From contig CM045758.1 of NCBI GenBank assembly GCA_025200525.1, forward strand, positions 192,484,463 through 192,548,462: a stretch of 64,000 bases of DNA, written 5' to 3'. The stretch is from Camellia lanceoleosa (Eukaryota > Streptophyta > Magnoliopsida > Ericales > Theaceae). Each line of letters opens with the position of its first letter. Positions within the stretch are counted from its first letter, which is position 1. A program made the translations under genes and the position numbers. The notes below the pieces were generated by a model. That model did no database searches, was not told where the DNA came from, and saw only the letters and a list, made by a program, of their open reading frames with translations. Positions 46,951 through 58,356 of this stretch are shown piece by piece.

Positions 46951-47290
46951 TTGGGTGTCATGACCCCAACCCGTCCTAAACAGGATGGTGTAGTGATCGA
47001 CTAATAGTCCTAAACTACCAAAGACGGACTCTTTGTATAATTGGGGCAAAATTAGTTTTTTAATGTGCGAAAACCATTATTTGTTATATTGAGTCCATTT
47101 ACAACATCCATTCATAACAGTGCATAACTATATGAAATGAAAGGATACAATCTTTTTAGAACCATGACATTACGTTATTAAAAGACATAAATAATAAACC
47201 TATCACAATACATATGTCTTAACTTTACAAATTAGTACAACCACATAAGATTGGCTTCTAATTATCTTCTCATCGAACTTGAACACTTCG

Positions 47291-49295
47291 TGTCAAGACC
47301 CAAACCCGACCCTATAGGTTTAATGCCGTAACCGGCTAATAATCCGTGATTACCAAAGGCATGTTTAACAATAATGACAATAATAAATTATAATAGGGGG
47401 CTGGCGGAAGCCAATCAATAATAAGATGATGTCCAATGAGCTATGAGGACCTGAATGAAAATAAACTTCCATATACATAGCCATATCCAAAATAATTCAC
47501 GTCCGTAAGCTCATATATATATACAAGGCAAAATACAAGATAGGAAATTAATCCCATCATAAAAAACATCACTGATAATAGTCTTAAAACATTCTCTTCA
47601 CTTAACATACTCAAAAAGGGTGAATTTGTACCACCCAAAAAGCCTTGACACATTTAGGTTCGGAACCTCGCGATGAGGCACAATAGCTGGCTTGACAAAA
47701 CAAGGGTTCGGGTCAACGCCACTAGCTTTGATCCGTTGCTCGACTACCTAAATATATAATAAACAGTGAGCTAGAGTCCAGTAAATAACAAATGTGTAAA
47801 GAGGTTAAGAATGATGTTCTTACGGTCTTTGAAACAATCGATTTCAATCAATATCCTTTGTCAATCAATCATTCAATCATTCGATTCAATCAATCAATCA
47901 TTTTCAATCACATTCATATTCATATAGGTCATACATGGTACATCCAATAGCAACAATTCAATACAATAGGTCTTAAAGACCGAACAATCAATTGATGGCC
48001 ATCATATAATAACAATGGTTCCAAGATTTGGAATTGATAGAGATCTCTGTAATAATAGTGATATCAATAACAATAACAATAACAATAACAATATGCTATG
48101 GATGCCATGAATTCAGTTCAAAATAGGATCATCATTTAGTCGATAAAAGTATCATTTTAGAAAAAAATATGATTTATTAATCTGAAAATAAATACGATTG
48201 AACATATCTTACAACATTGTTACTCACAGTGGGCTCCTCGGTACACGTACTATTGGTTCGGCGTCTGACTTAGACAAATAAAGTCAAGCACAATGATACA
48301 GTTACATTCAATCCTCGGTCAATACCATCGATTTGATTGTTTACTTATTCAAATACCATTCGTCTTTACTTGTTCAATTCTAACATTCGATCTAGTTCAA
48401 TCTAGTTCACTCATGAGATGCAAATGATCATGAAAACACTTTAAAACCATGCAAACAGAAACCTGGAAGGTAGAAAAGAGAAGTGAAAAACAAACCAAGT
48501 TTGTCCAAAAAGGGCCACACGTGTGGGGGTCCCAACCGCATGTGCGGGACCTTCACCACACCTGCCCCCACAGGTGCATATATTTCAGTATGTTCAGCAA
48601 GAATTACCCTGTTTTCCGCACGTGCGGGGCCCCAAGCCGCACGTGCAATAGTGCTTCAATGACAATCCGAAAACTGCTCAGTTTGAGTAGTGTGTTTTTT
48701 TTTGCAAAAAAAAACCCTATTTTCATGCAATTCATTCCTAAAAACTCATATAAACATGCTCAACTTTGAGTCTTGATTATGAAACACAAACCTAAACTTG
48801 TAAACAAGGTTCAAATGGCTAAGTTGAAAGTTTAAGACTTCAACTAAAAACATAAACAAATAACTAAGCATCTCAAAGCTTCAAGTTGTAAAATTGATGA
48901 GAAAATCCTTTCCAAACTATTAGACTTATGGAGGTTATGCAAGAAATTAAATGAATGAAATCAAATGTCCATGAAATATGCCATGCATGTTGAATTTAAG
49001 GCCAACTTCCCACAATTATTTTCTATCTTGGCTTGCATGTACTAAAGCCTCTAATTCCTTGTAAATTCTCCTCAATTACATTTCCTTGTAAATTCTCCTC
49101 AATTACATTTGTATCTTAGTAGATGATAAGTAAAGGAGCTTTAGTTTCAAGAAATTGGAAAGAAAAGTTTACCTATTTTTGATGATTGAAGAGAATTCTA
49201 GCCAGGTTCCTAACTTCTTTCTAGTTCTTCTTTTTTTTTCCTCTCTTCTTGTTGAGTTCTATACTTAGAGCACCTTCACTCTCTCTCTCTCTCTC

Positions 49296-49332
<37 letters not shown>

Positions 49333-49395
49333 GTGTGGTATATTTATCAAGCCCACTAGTTCTCTTCTTTGGTCAAATGAGTAGAATACTCTATG

Positions 49396-49442
<47 letters not shown>

Positions 49443-49757
49443 TCATTTCTTAATTAAATTGTAGTCAAGTAATTCAAATTTAATTAATCTCATTATCTTA
49501 TTCATTTCTTAATTCAACTACTTAAAGTGTACTAATATGGATTAGGTTCTAATTTCTATCCCATGATTTACTTCTAACTTATTAAAATTAATGAATCAGA
49601 CAGGTTTCATATTCACTTTAATCTATCTGTCCATAATAATACAATTCAAGTAATCACATGGCATCACAATAACACTTCATAACATATAATCACATAATTA
49701 GTGATAAACACATAATCAATTTAATTAATTTATTTAATTAAGGAGGCGGTTGTCACA
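47291..49757 (-). repeat. 3' LTR of the Tekay-like element (2467 bp)
   Basis: It is homologous to 54472-56886. A CACGTG-containing palindrome island lies at about 48515-48660. Near the LTR 5' side there is a (CT)n tract (49277-49330), an (AAT)n tract (about 49396-49442) and a 28-bp direct duplication at about 49057-49112 that is single in the other LTR. Confidence 0.93.
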
Positions 49758-49771
49758 TTCTCTCCCCCTTA
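49758..49771 (-). other. Polypurine tract of the Tekay-like element
   Basis: The minus strand reads TAAGGGGGAGAGAA directly before the LTR start TGTGACAACC. It primes plus-strand DNA synthesis in LTR elements. Confidence 0.85.
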
Positions 49772-49791
49772 GGATGTTTGGTCCTCCAAAC

Positions 49792-51250
49792 TCAATTACC
49801 TTTCTCTGGGAAGAATATAGCATCAAGTGGAAAAAGGTCCGGATATCTTCGTTTCATATCATCCTCTCTTTTCCATGTTACATAGATACATCTATAATTT
49901 TGCCAATCTACTTTCACCAATGGAATTTCTTTATTTCTCAACTTCTTAATTCGCAGGTTTACAATCTGAATAGGCCGTTCTTCATAAGTGTAGTCATCAC
50001 TCAATACCACATGAGTAGGCTCAATAACATGAAAAGGATCCCGAAGATAATCTCGTAACATCGAAACATGGAAGACATTATACATATGTTCCATTTTGGG
50101 AGGAAGTGCTACCTGATATGCCACTGGATTAATCTTTTCAATGATTTCATACGGCCCAACATATCTCGGTGCTAACTTGCCCTTGGTTCCAAAGTGAGTC
50201 TGCCCTTTCATCGGTGTCACTTTAATAAAAACATGGTCACCCACTTCATATTCCCTATCTTGCCTTCTGACATTCGCGTAACTTTTCTGTCGACTTTGTA
50301 CGGTTTTCAATCTTTGTTGAATTAACTTTACCTTTTTCGTTGTTTCATGCACAAGTTCAGGCCCAAGTAAAGACCCATCTCCAACTTCAGCCCAACAAAT
50401 GGAAGACCGACATTTTCTACCATACAATGCCTTAAAAGGTGCCATACCAATGCTTGAATGGTAACTGTTATTGTAGGCAAATTCAGCTAAAGGCAAGTGA
50501 GTTTCCCAATTCTCTTGAAAATCAAGCACACACATATGCAACATGTCCTCCAGAGTTTGAATTGTTCTTTCTGACTGGCCATCGGTTTGTGGATGATATG
50601 CATTGCTCAATCTCAATTCAGTACCCAATGCTGTTTGCAGACTTTGCCAAAATCTTGATGTGAACTTCGAGTCCCTATTAGAAATAATGGATACAGGCAC
50701 TCCATGCAATCTAACAATCTCATTGATATAAATTGTAGCCAGCTTATCCGCATTATAAATTACTTTGACAGGTAAGAAATGAGCTTAGTCAAACGATCAA
50801 CAATTACCCAAATTGAATCCATACTTCTATTGAAGTGAGGTAGTCCAACAGTAAAATCTATGGTAATATGCTCCTATTTCCACTCCGGTATTGGTTGTGG
50901 TTGAAGTAATCCCGCAGGTCGTTGATGCTCGGCTTTGACTTGTTGGCAATGTAAGCATGTTGACACATATTCAACAATTTCTTTTTTCATTCCTAGCCAC
51001 TAGAAATTAAGTTTCAAGTTTTGGTACATTTTTGTATTCCTTGAATGGATAGAAAGCTTTGAACTGTGGGCTTCTTGCAAAACTCATTTTTTCAATTCGG
51101 GATCATTTGGTACACATAATCTACCTTGAAATTTCAACACATCACATTCAAATACAAAGTTCAGCCTTGGTTTAGATTCTCGTTCATCAATAATCTTTTT
51201 TAGAAATTCATCCTGTTGCTGTTTTTCTTTAATTTCTTCAAGAATCGCTG
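49792..51250 (-). pseudogene. Integrase with GPY/F and chromodomain-like tail
   Basis: The N-terminal half lies at 51250-50710 with interruptions: CLHCQQVKAEHQRP (zinc-finger end) and HITIDFTVGLP with the first catalytic Asp. The open frame 50709-49792 continues with [18 protein letters not shown] (second Asp) and [20 protein letters not shown] (catalytic Glu). [18 protein letters not shown] follows, then the GPY/F module [20 protein letters not shown], and at the end [20 protein letters not shown] with YPDLF. This tail corresponds to the Tekay-type chromodomain that directs integration to marked chromatin. All three catalytic acidic residues are visible, but the N-terminal half is broken by stops and the start is lost. 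Confidence 0.92.
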
Positions 51251-51287
51251 GTTGAGCAAAAATAGCAGCTAATATTCCGCCTTGTTC

Positions 51288-53089
51288 TCACAGAGCAATT
51301 TCAACATCAAATTTCTCAAGATCATGTAGTAATTCTCTTTGCTTGGTAAGTAAGCAAGCCAAATTCTTAATTGATTTTCGACTAAGTGCATCAGCAACAG
51401 TGTTAGCTTTCCATGGATGGTACAAAATTTGCAAGTCATAGTCTTTTATCAATTCCAGCCATCTCCATTGTCTCATGTTCAACTCTTTCTGGGTAAAGAA
51501 ATACTTTAAGCTCTTGTGGTCTATATAAACTTCACATGTTTCTCCATACAAGTAGTGGCACCAAATTTTCAATGCAAATATTGCTACAGCAAGCTCTAAA
51601 TCATGTGTTGGATAATTCTTTTCATGTGGTCTCAGTTATTGGGAAGCATAAGCAATGACTTTACCATTCTGCATCAATACACACACCAAACCCTTATAAG
51701 AAGCATCACTAAAAACAGTAAATCCATCTGTACCTGAGGGTAAGGTGAGAATCGGTGCAGTCACAAGTCAAGTCTTTAATTCTTGAAAGGTTGACTCTCT
51801 CTGATTGGTCTAGTTAAACGGTACTCCTTTTTGAGTCAACTGAGTCAAAGGCAAGGCAATTTTGGAGAAATCTTTCACAAATCTTCGGTAGTATCCGGCC
51901 AAACCCAAGAAACTACGGACTTTAGTAACATTGGTAGGTCTAGGCCAATTCACTACTGCTTCAATTTTTTGTGGGTCAACTGAAATGCCATCTTTATCAT
52001 TCACATGCCCCAAAAACATAACACTATCAAGCCAGAATTCACACTTTGTCAGTTTTGCATTTAATATCTTCTCTCTCAAAGTTTACAAGGCGATTTTTAA
52101 ATGATGTTCATGTTCCTCCTTACTCTTGCAATAATCAAAATATCATCTATAAATACAACTACAAAGTCATCGAGGAAAGGTTTGAAAATTCTGTTTATAA
52201 GATCTATAAATGTAGCAGGTGCGTTAGTAACTCCGAAAGGCATAACAAGAAATTCATAATGTCCATGCCTTGTTCAGAAAATAGTCTTTTGAATGTCCAT
52301 AGCTTTGACTTTCAATTGGTGGTATCCAGATCTAAGATCAATCTTGAAAAATACTTGGACACCTTTCAATTAGTCGAATAAGTCATCAATACGAGGCAAC
52401 GGGTACTTGTTCTTCACTGTCACCTTGTTCAACTCGCGGTAGTCAATGCAAAGTCTCAATGAACCATCCTTCTTTTTCACAAATAAGACTGGAGTGTCCC
52501 ACGGTGATGTACTAGGCCTGATAAAATTTTTGTCTAACAATTCTTGCAACTGAATTTTTAACTCTTTCAATTCAGTAGATGCCATTCTGTATGGAGCTTT
52601 GGAAATTGACTGTGTACCCGGTATCACCTCAATAGTAAACTCAATCTCCCTGTCAATCAGATCCCCTGGAAAATCATTTGAAAAAACATCTAAGAATTCT
52701 TTGACTATAGAAATACTGTCCACATTAGTTTTAGTATCAATAGACATAGTCAATATACAACATAAATACCCTTTACACCCCTTTTTAATCAATTTGAATG
52801 CTTTCATAGATAAAATAAAGTATGGGTGAGGTACAACACCAACTCCGTTAAATACAAATTCAGGCAATCCAGGAGGATGAAAAATAACTTGTTTCGTTAC
52901 ACAATCAATGGAGGCATGATATTTGGTTAACCAATCCATTTCCAAAATTACATCAAAGTGATCAAGATTTAGAGGTAGCAAATTAACATATAAAAGCACA
53001 TCCCCAATAACAATCTCACATACAGGATACACATAAGCACAAGTCATAGACCCCCCAGCAGATGAAGATACAGCTAATAAATAGTTCAT
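51288..53089 (-). pseudogene. Reverse transcriptase and RNase H, broken
   Basis: The frame 53089-52370 covers the end of the protease ([19 protein letters not shown]) and the RT start ([13 protein letters not shown] segment, [27 protein letters not shown]). In the next interrupted segment (about 52190-52130) the catalytic site reads VVVFIDDIL, the family's Y-x-DD with Phe in first place. At 52079-51810 come [37 protein letters not shown] and PLTQL. RNase H follows with DASYKGL (Asp), [16 protein letters not shown] (Glu) and [12 protein letters not shown] (Asp), then ADALSRK. Stops near 52369, 51809 and 51573-51640 inactivate it. Confidence 0.92.
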
Positions 53090-53360
53090 GGGTTCCAGTG
53101 GTCTATTTAATTTTTGTGAAAAAGCATGCTAGACAAACGAGTGTGTAGACCCTGAATCAATCAGAATATAACCATTTTGACCACAAATAGGGAGTATACC
53201 TGACACCACTGTCTCAATGTTCTGCACATCCCCCGGTATGAGTGCAAACACCCGACCTTGCCTCAAAGTTTCTTTCCCAGTAGCTTTAGGATTGGACATT
53301 GGTGTAGTAGTTGATGCTGCAGTGCTTGCTACAGGTCTAGTAAAATTCCGAGAGGACAAT
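53090..53360 (-). pseudogene. Aspartic protease of the Tekay-like element
   Basis: GYILIDSGSTHSFV carries the intact catalytic DSG. A stop follows almost at once (near 53129), before the flap region continues in the next frame. The protease would cut the Gag-Pol polyprotein. Confidence 0.85.
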
Positions 53361-54282
53361 CTTTAACTATGCGGCCCATCTTGCCACATTTATAACATGC
53401 CTCAGAGATTTTATAACAAACCCCTTTGTGTCTTTTGCTGCATTTTGGACAAGGCGGTATAGAATTATTACCTTGGCTGGAACTACTTGTTGACCTTGTA
53501 TTTTGCTTTTTATTCAACGAGTTGTTCTGGCCCTTTTTGAAATTAAAACTTTGTCTCTTACCCTGCTATTCAGTCATCGGCATCTTAGCTTGTTTTAATG
53601 CTGCAACGTTTGTCTCGGCTATGATAGCTCGGTCTGGTACATCCACATACTTGAGTAATTTCAAAACATTAATTCGATCAAGTATTTCCACGTTAAGTCC
53701 ACCCTCAAACTTTCTGGCCTTTTTATAATCTGTGTCTACCATGTGCGGTGCATAGCGAGTGAGTTCGGTGAATTTAGCTTCATATTCTGCTACTGACATA
53801 GTACTCTGCTTTAATTGCTCAAATTCAGTCACTTTTCGGTCACGAACACATTGAGGGAAGTATTTATCATAGAATGCTTCCTTAAATTGAGCCCAAATCA
53901 TAGCATTATTATCTTCACGCACAAGCATCCACCATTGTCTTGCCTCCTTTTGTAAAGTAAAGGTAGCCAATAACACTTTCTGTGCCTCGGAACACGAGAA
54001 CACTTCAAATAGCTTTTCAATTTCTAGGATCCATGCCTCGGCTTTTAATGGTTCTAATCCTCCCTGGAATGTCAGTGGCTTTATTTTATTAAACTTCTGT
54101 GTTAAAGTAATCACATCATCATTGGCATTTGGTTCTGGCTGCACTGGTAATGGAGGAGGAGGTGGGGGTTATTGGTTTTGTTGTTGTCTTGGAGCCTCTG
54201 CCAATAATTAAACCATCATTTCCAATCTTGTAATTCTTGTTTTAAATGATTCAAGTTCATCTGTATTCCTTGCATTCTCCAT
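53361..54282 (-). pseudogene. Gag of the Tekay-like element
   Basis: The likely start is at 54282 (MENARNTDEL), with two in-frame stops before 54144. The main frame 54144-53566 has FNKIKPLTFQGGLEPLKAEA, LATFTLQKEARQWW, YDKYFPQCVRDRKVTEFEQL and YEAKFTELTRYAPHMV, the standard capsid-like gag region. The zinc knuckle lies at about 53420-53370 and reads CYKCGKMGRIVKDC, with Arg where His is expected, so nucleic-acid binding is probably lost. The Tekay clade usually has a single knuckle. Confidence 0.9.
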
Positions 54283-54456
54283 TACAATATATAAAATATG
54301 GTAATAATAAACATAGGAAAGATGGTTTACTTATTCATGTTAACATATATATACATAACATGTCCACACACACTTATTCATGCTCATGCATTGCCCTAAT
54401 TGCTTTTCTAGGACATCCTATAGCTCATTTGGACACGTGTGTACGGTATAACTCGT

Positions 54457-54468
54457 GCTCTGATACCA
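54457..54468 (-). other. Primer binding site of the Tekay-like element
   Basis: The plus strand GCTCTGATACCA is the perfect complement of TGGTATCAGAGC (initiator-Met tRNA 3' end). It lies three bases from the LTR edge at 54472. Confidence 0.95.
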
Positions 54469-54471
54469 CTC

Positions 54472-56886
54472 TGTCAAAATCCAAATCCATCCCTATAGGT
54501 TTAGTGCCGTAACTGGCCAGTAATCTGTGATTACCAAAGGCTTGTTTAACAATCATGACAATAATACGCTATAATAGGGGGTTGGTGGAAGCCAATCAAT
54601 AATAAGATGATGTCCAATGAGCTATGAGGACCTGAATGAAAATAAACTTCCATATACATAGCCATATCCAAAACAATTCACGTCCGTAAACTCATATATA
54701 TATACAAGGAAAAATACAAGATAGGAAATTAATTCCATCATCAAAAACGTCACTGATAATAGTCTTAAAACATTCTCTTCACTTAACATACTCAAAAAGG
54801 GTGAATTTGTACCACCCAAAAAGCCTTGACACATTCAGGTTCGGAACCTCGCAATGAGGCACAATAGCTGGCTTGACAAAACAAGGGTTCAGGTCAACGC
54901 CACTAGCTTTGATCCGTTGCTCGACTACCTAAATATATATAATAAACAGTGAGCTAGAACCCAGTGAATAACAAATGTGTAAAGAGGTTAAGAATGATGT
55001 TCTTACGGTCTTTGAAACAATCGATTTCAATCAATATCCTTTGTCAATCAATCGTTCAATCATTCGATTCAATCAATCATTTTCAATCACATTCATATTC
55101 ATATAGGTCATACGTGGTACATCCAATAGCAACAATATAATATAATAGGTCATAAAGACCAAACAATCAATTGATGGCCATCATACAATAACAATAGTTC
55201 CAAGATTTGGAACTGACAGAGATCTCTGTAACAATAGCTATATCAATAACAATAACAATAACAATAACAATACGCTATGGATGCCATGAATACAGTTCAA
55301 AATATGATCATCATTCAGTCGATAAAAGTATCATTTCAGAAAACAATATGATTTATCAATCTGAAAATAAATATGATTGAACATATCTTTACAACATTGT
55401 TACTCATAGTGGGCTCCTTGGTACACGTACTATTGGTCTGGGGTTCGATCTAGACAAACAGAGCCAAGCAAAATGATACAATTACATTCAATCCTCGGTC
55501 AATACCATCGATTTGATTGTTTACTTATTCAATTACCATTTGTCTTTACTCGTTCAGTTCTAACTTTTTATTTATTCGATCTAGTTCAATCTAATGCACT
55601 CGTGAGATGTAAATGATCATAAAAACACTTTAAAACCATGCAAATGGAAACCTGGAAGGTGGAAAAAAGAAGCGAAAAACAAACCAAGTTTATCCAAAAA
55701 AGGCCGCACATGCGGGGGTCCTAGCTGCATGTGCGGGACCTTCACCGCACCTGCCCCCGTAGGTGCATATATTTCAGTATGTCCAGCAAGAATTACCCTG
55801 TCTTCTGCACGTGCGAGGCCGCAATCCACACGTGCGGCAGTGCTTTAATGACAATTTGAAAATTGCTCTGTTTGAGCAGTGTGTTTTTTTGCAAAAACAA
55901 CCCTATTTTTATGTAATTTATTCCCAAAAACTCATATAAACATGCTCAACTTTGAGTCTTGATTATGAAACACAAACCTAAACTTGTAAACAAGGTTCAA
56001 ATGGCTAAGTTGAAAGTTCGAGACTTCAACTAAAAACATAAACACATAACTAAGCATCTTAAAGCTTCAAGTTATAAAATTGATGAGAAAATCCTTTCCA
56101 AATTGTTACACTTGTGGAGATTATGCAAGAAATTAAATGAATGAAATCAAATGTCCATGAAATATGCCATGCATGTTGAATTTAAAGCCAACTTCCTACA
56201 ATTATTTTCTATCTTGGCTTGCATGTACTAAAGCCTCTAGTTCCTTGTAAATTCTCTTTAATTACATTTGTATCTTAGTAGATGATAAATAAAGGAGCTT
56301 TAGTTTCAAGAAATTGAAAAGAAAAGTTTACCTATTTTTGATGATTGAAGAGAATTCAAGCCAGCTTCCCAACTTTCTCCTAGTTCTTCCTTCCTTTCCT
56401 CTCTTCTTGTTGAGTTCTATACTTAAAGCACCTTCACTCACTCACTCACTCACTCACTCTCTCTCTCTCTCTCTCTCTCTCTACGTGTGGTATATCTATC
56501 AAGCCCACTAGTTCTCTTCTTTGGTCAGATGAGTAGAATACTCTATGATAATAGCAATAAATAATAATAATTCATTTCTTAATTAAATTGTAGTCAAGTA
56601 ATTCAAATTTAATTAATCTCATTATCTTATTCATTTCTTAATTCCACTACTTAAAGTATACTAATGTGGATTAGGCTCTAATTCCTATCCCATGATTTAC
56701 TTCTAACTTATTAAAATTAACGAATCAGACAGGTTTCATATTCACTTTAACCTATCTGCTCACAATAATACAACTCAAGTAATCACATGGCATCACAATA
56801 ACACTTCATAACATATAATCACATAATTAGCGATAAACACATAATCAATTTAATTAATTTATTTAATTAAGGAGGCGATTGTCACA
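54472..56886 (-). repeat. 5' LTR of the Tekay-like element (2415 bp)
   Basis: It is homologous to 47291-49757. It lacks the 28-bp duplication and has a much shorter AAT microsatellite, and its CT tract includes (CTCA)n. The palindrome island at about 55695-55845 corresponds to that at 48515. Its first bases on the plus strand are TGTCAAAATCC. Confidence 0.93.
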
Positions 56887-57195
56887 CTTCGCTACCTACA
56901 TATATGTATATATATATAAGGGAGAGGGGTAAGCCATTATCTAGTGAATAGTAATATAGTAAAGTGATAAATGAATGAATAGCAATAAACTTTATTAAAA
57001 CCAAGCACAAGCTCATTTCAAATATAATATAATTTGTACATGATAAACAAAACTTATCTTGCATAGACATAGCGATGAATATTCCAAGGCTTTGCAAATA
57101 ACTTGTCCACAAGAAATGGCAAAGCGCTTAGTTAGTAAAAAGTTATTGGCTTGATTTCCCAATAATAAACTTGTTCTAGGAAGGCATCTCAATAC

Positions 57196-58356
57196 TGTTG
57201 GAAAATTTGGTTTTTTTATAGGCTTATTTTGGGCCAACTTTGAGCCCAAATTTGAGTGGGTCCCAAACATCTTTTGGGGTGGGTCCAAAGAGGTGACGTG
57301 TTCCTTGGTGCATAGCAAGTTACACGAGGAAGACGGTTCGTCAAAACGATTTATGAGTGAATGGGAACTTGACATCGTTTTCGGATTCGTGGAGTGGACA
57401 TTTAAAGAAGTAAAATGTGGGTTTCCTTGTAAGGCTTGTCCCACATTGGAAACTTAAGAGAACTTATGTGTATATATAAGTCCTAGGTGGCAACACTTGG
57501 GTTGGGCCCCTAGGGGCATCCCAAGTTTGTAGAAGGGAGGAGTTATGGACAAAGTGAACCATAGCCCAAACCACTACACACGCGCCGTCGCCGCTGTCTG
57601 TTTGACTGGTCGGCCGGGCGCGGGTGTGAGTTGTGGGTTAGGTCGGTTCTATATTAATTTTTTGGACAAAAATTTATTTCAATTTTTTAATGAAATTAAA
57701 TTCTAATTTTGTGCCAAAATTGAATTTAATTTTCTGTCCAAATATTACCTCATCCAGTCTAATTTTTCCAAACAAATTAAACTATCCAAATAGTTTTTTA
57801 AATATGTTACGCCTTGACAGACATTTACGCACGAATAGATTTAAACTAGCTTTGCTGAGATTCAAATCGCTAGCGATTTCAACAGATAAACTGCATGTTA
57901 GCTTATCTGTTTGCACCTGTTTTATTTGAAAACAGATATGTTCATTTGAAATTGAACTTGTTCGGACAGCCTCTATTTGCCTATAAATAGCAGCCATTTC
58001 CAGCAGTCTTTGGCATTCCGAAAATTTATTTTGTTGTCTTCCTTTTGCTCTCTTGCATCAATTATTCTTTATATTATTTTAGAAAAAATTTAGAGAGTTT
58101 AGAACATAGGTTTTGTTTCGCCGAACAAATTGTTTGGAGTGCTATTACAATTGTAAAGATCATTGTATCCTAGCAGATAGACGCTATTAGTTCGTAAGAT
58201 CGAAACAGGGAGAATCTATCTTAAAAACAAAGTGTCACACACTCCACTTGATTTTTTTGTACTTCTAAATTTCGGTAAAATAAATTCTGTAAGTAATTTA
58301 TTTTATTTTGTTTGACTTGTTTCATTTTTTTTTTTACACAGAAGATTGTTTCAACA
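57196..58356 (+). mobile_element. Copia-type solo LTR (1161 bp, TSD AATAC)
   Basis: AATAC flanks both ends (57191-57195 and 58357-58361). The edges TGTTGGAAAA and GTTTCAACA are typical of Ty1/copia LTRs. A TATA box candidate TATAAATA lies at 57982-57989, followed by a T/C-rich leader, which fits the plus orientation and a U3-R structure. There is no coding region. It is inserted in the solo LTR 46956-60883. Confidence 0.9.
57982..57989 (+). promoter_or_regulatory. TATA box candidate of the Copia-type LTR
   Basis: TATAAATA lies about 790 bp into the LTR and is followed by pyrimidine-rich sequence, a usual place for the U3/R promoter. Confidence 0.5.

Larger units (their letters stand above)
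47291..56886 (-). mobile_element. Full-length Tekay-like chromovirus (9596 bp, TSD CTTCG)
   Basis: CTTCG flanks both ends (47286-47290 and 56887-56891). On the minus strand the order is: 5' LTR 56886-54472, PBS, gag, protease, reverse transcriptase, RNase H, integrase with GPY/F and chromodomain-like tail, polypurine tract, 3' LTR 49757-47291. Both LTRs begin TGTGACAAYCGCC. The gene order, GPY/F motif and C-terminal WKREDDM-YPDLF motif indicate a Tekay-clade chromovirus. Many stops and frameshifts make it non-autonomous. The LTRs differ by substitutions, microsatellite length and a 28-bp duplication, so the insertion is not recent. It lies inside the solo LTR that starts at 46956. Confidence 0.95.

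Noticed and set aside
50439..50663. Plus-strand ORFs within the Tekay-like element (also 52046-52381 and 53426-53728)
   Set aside because: They are antisense shadows of the pol and gag genes.
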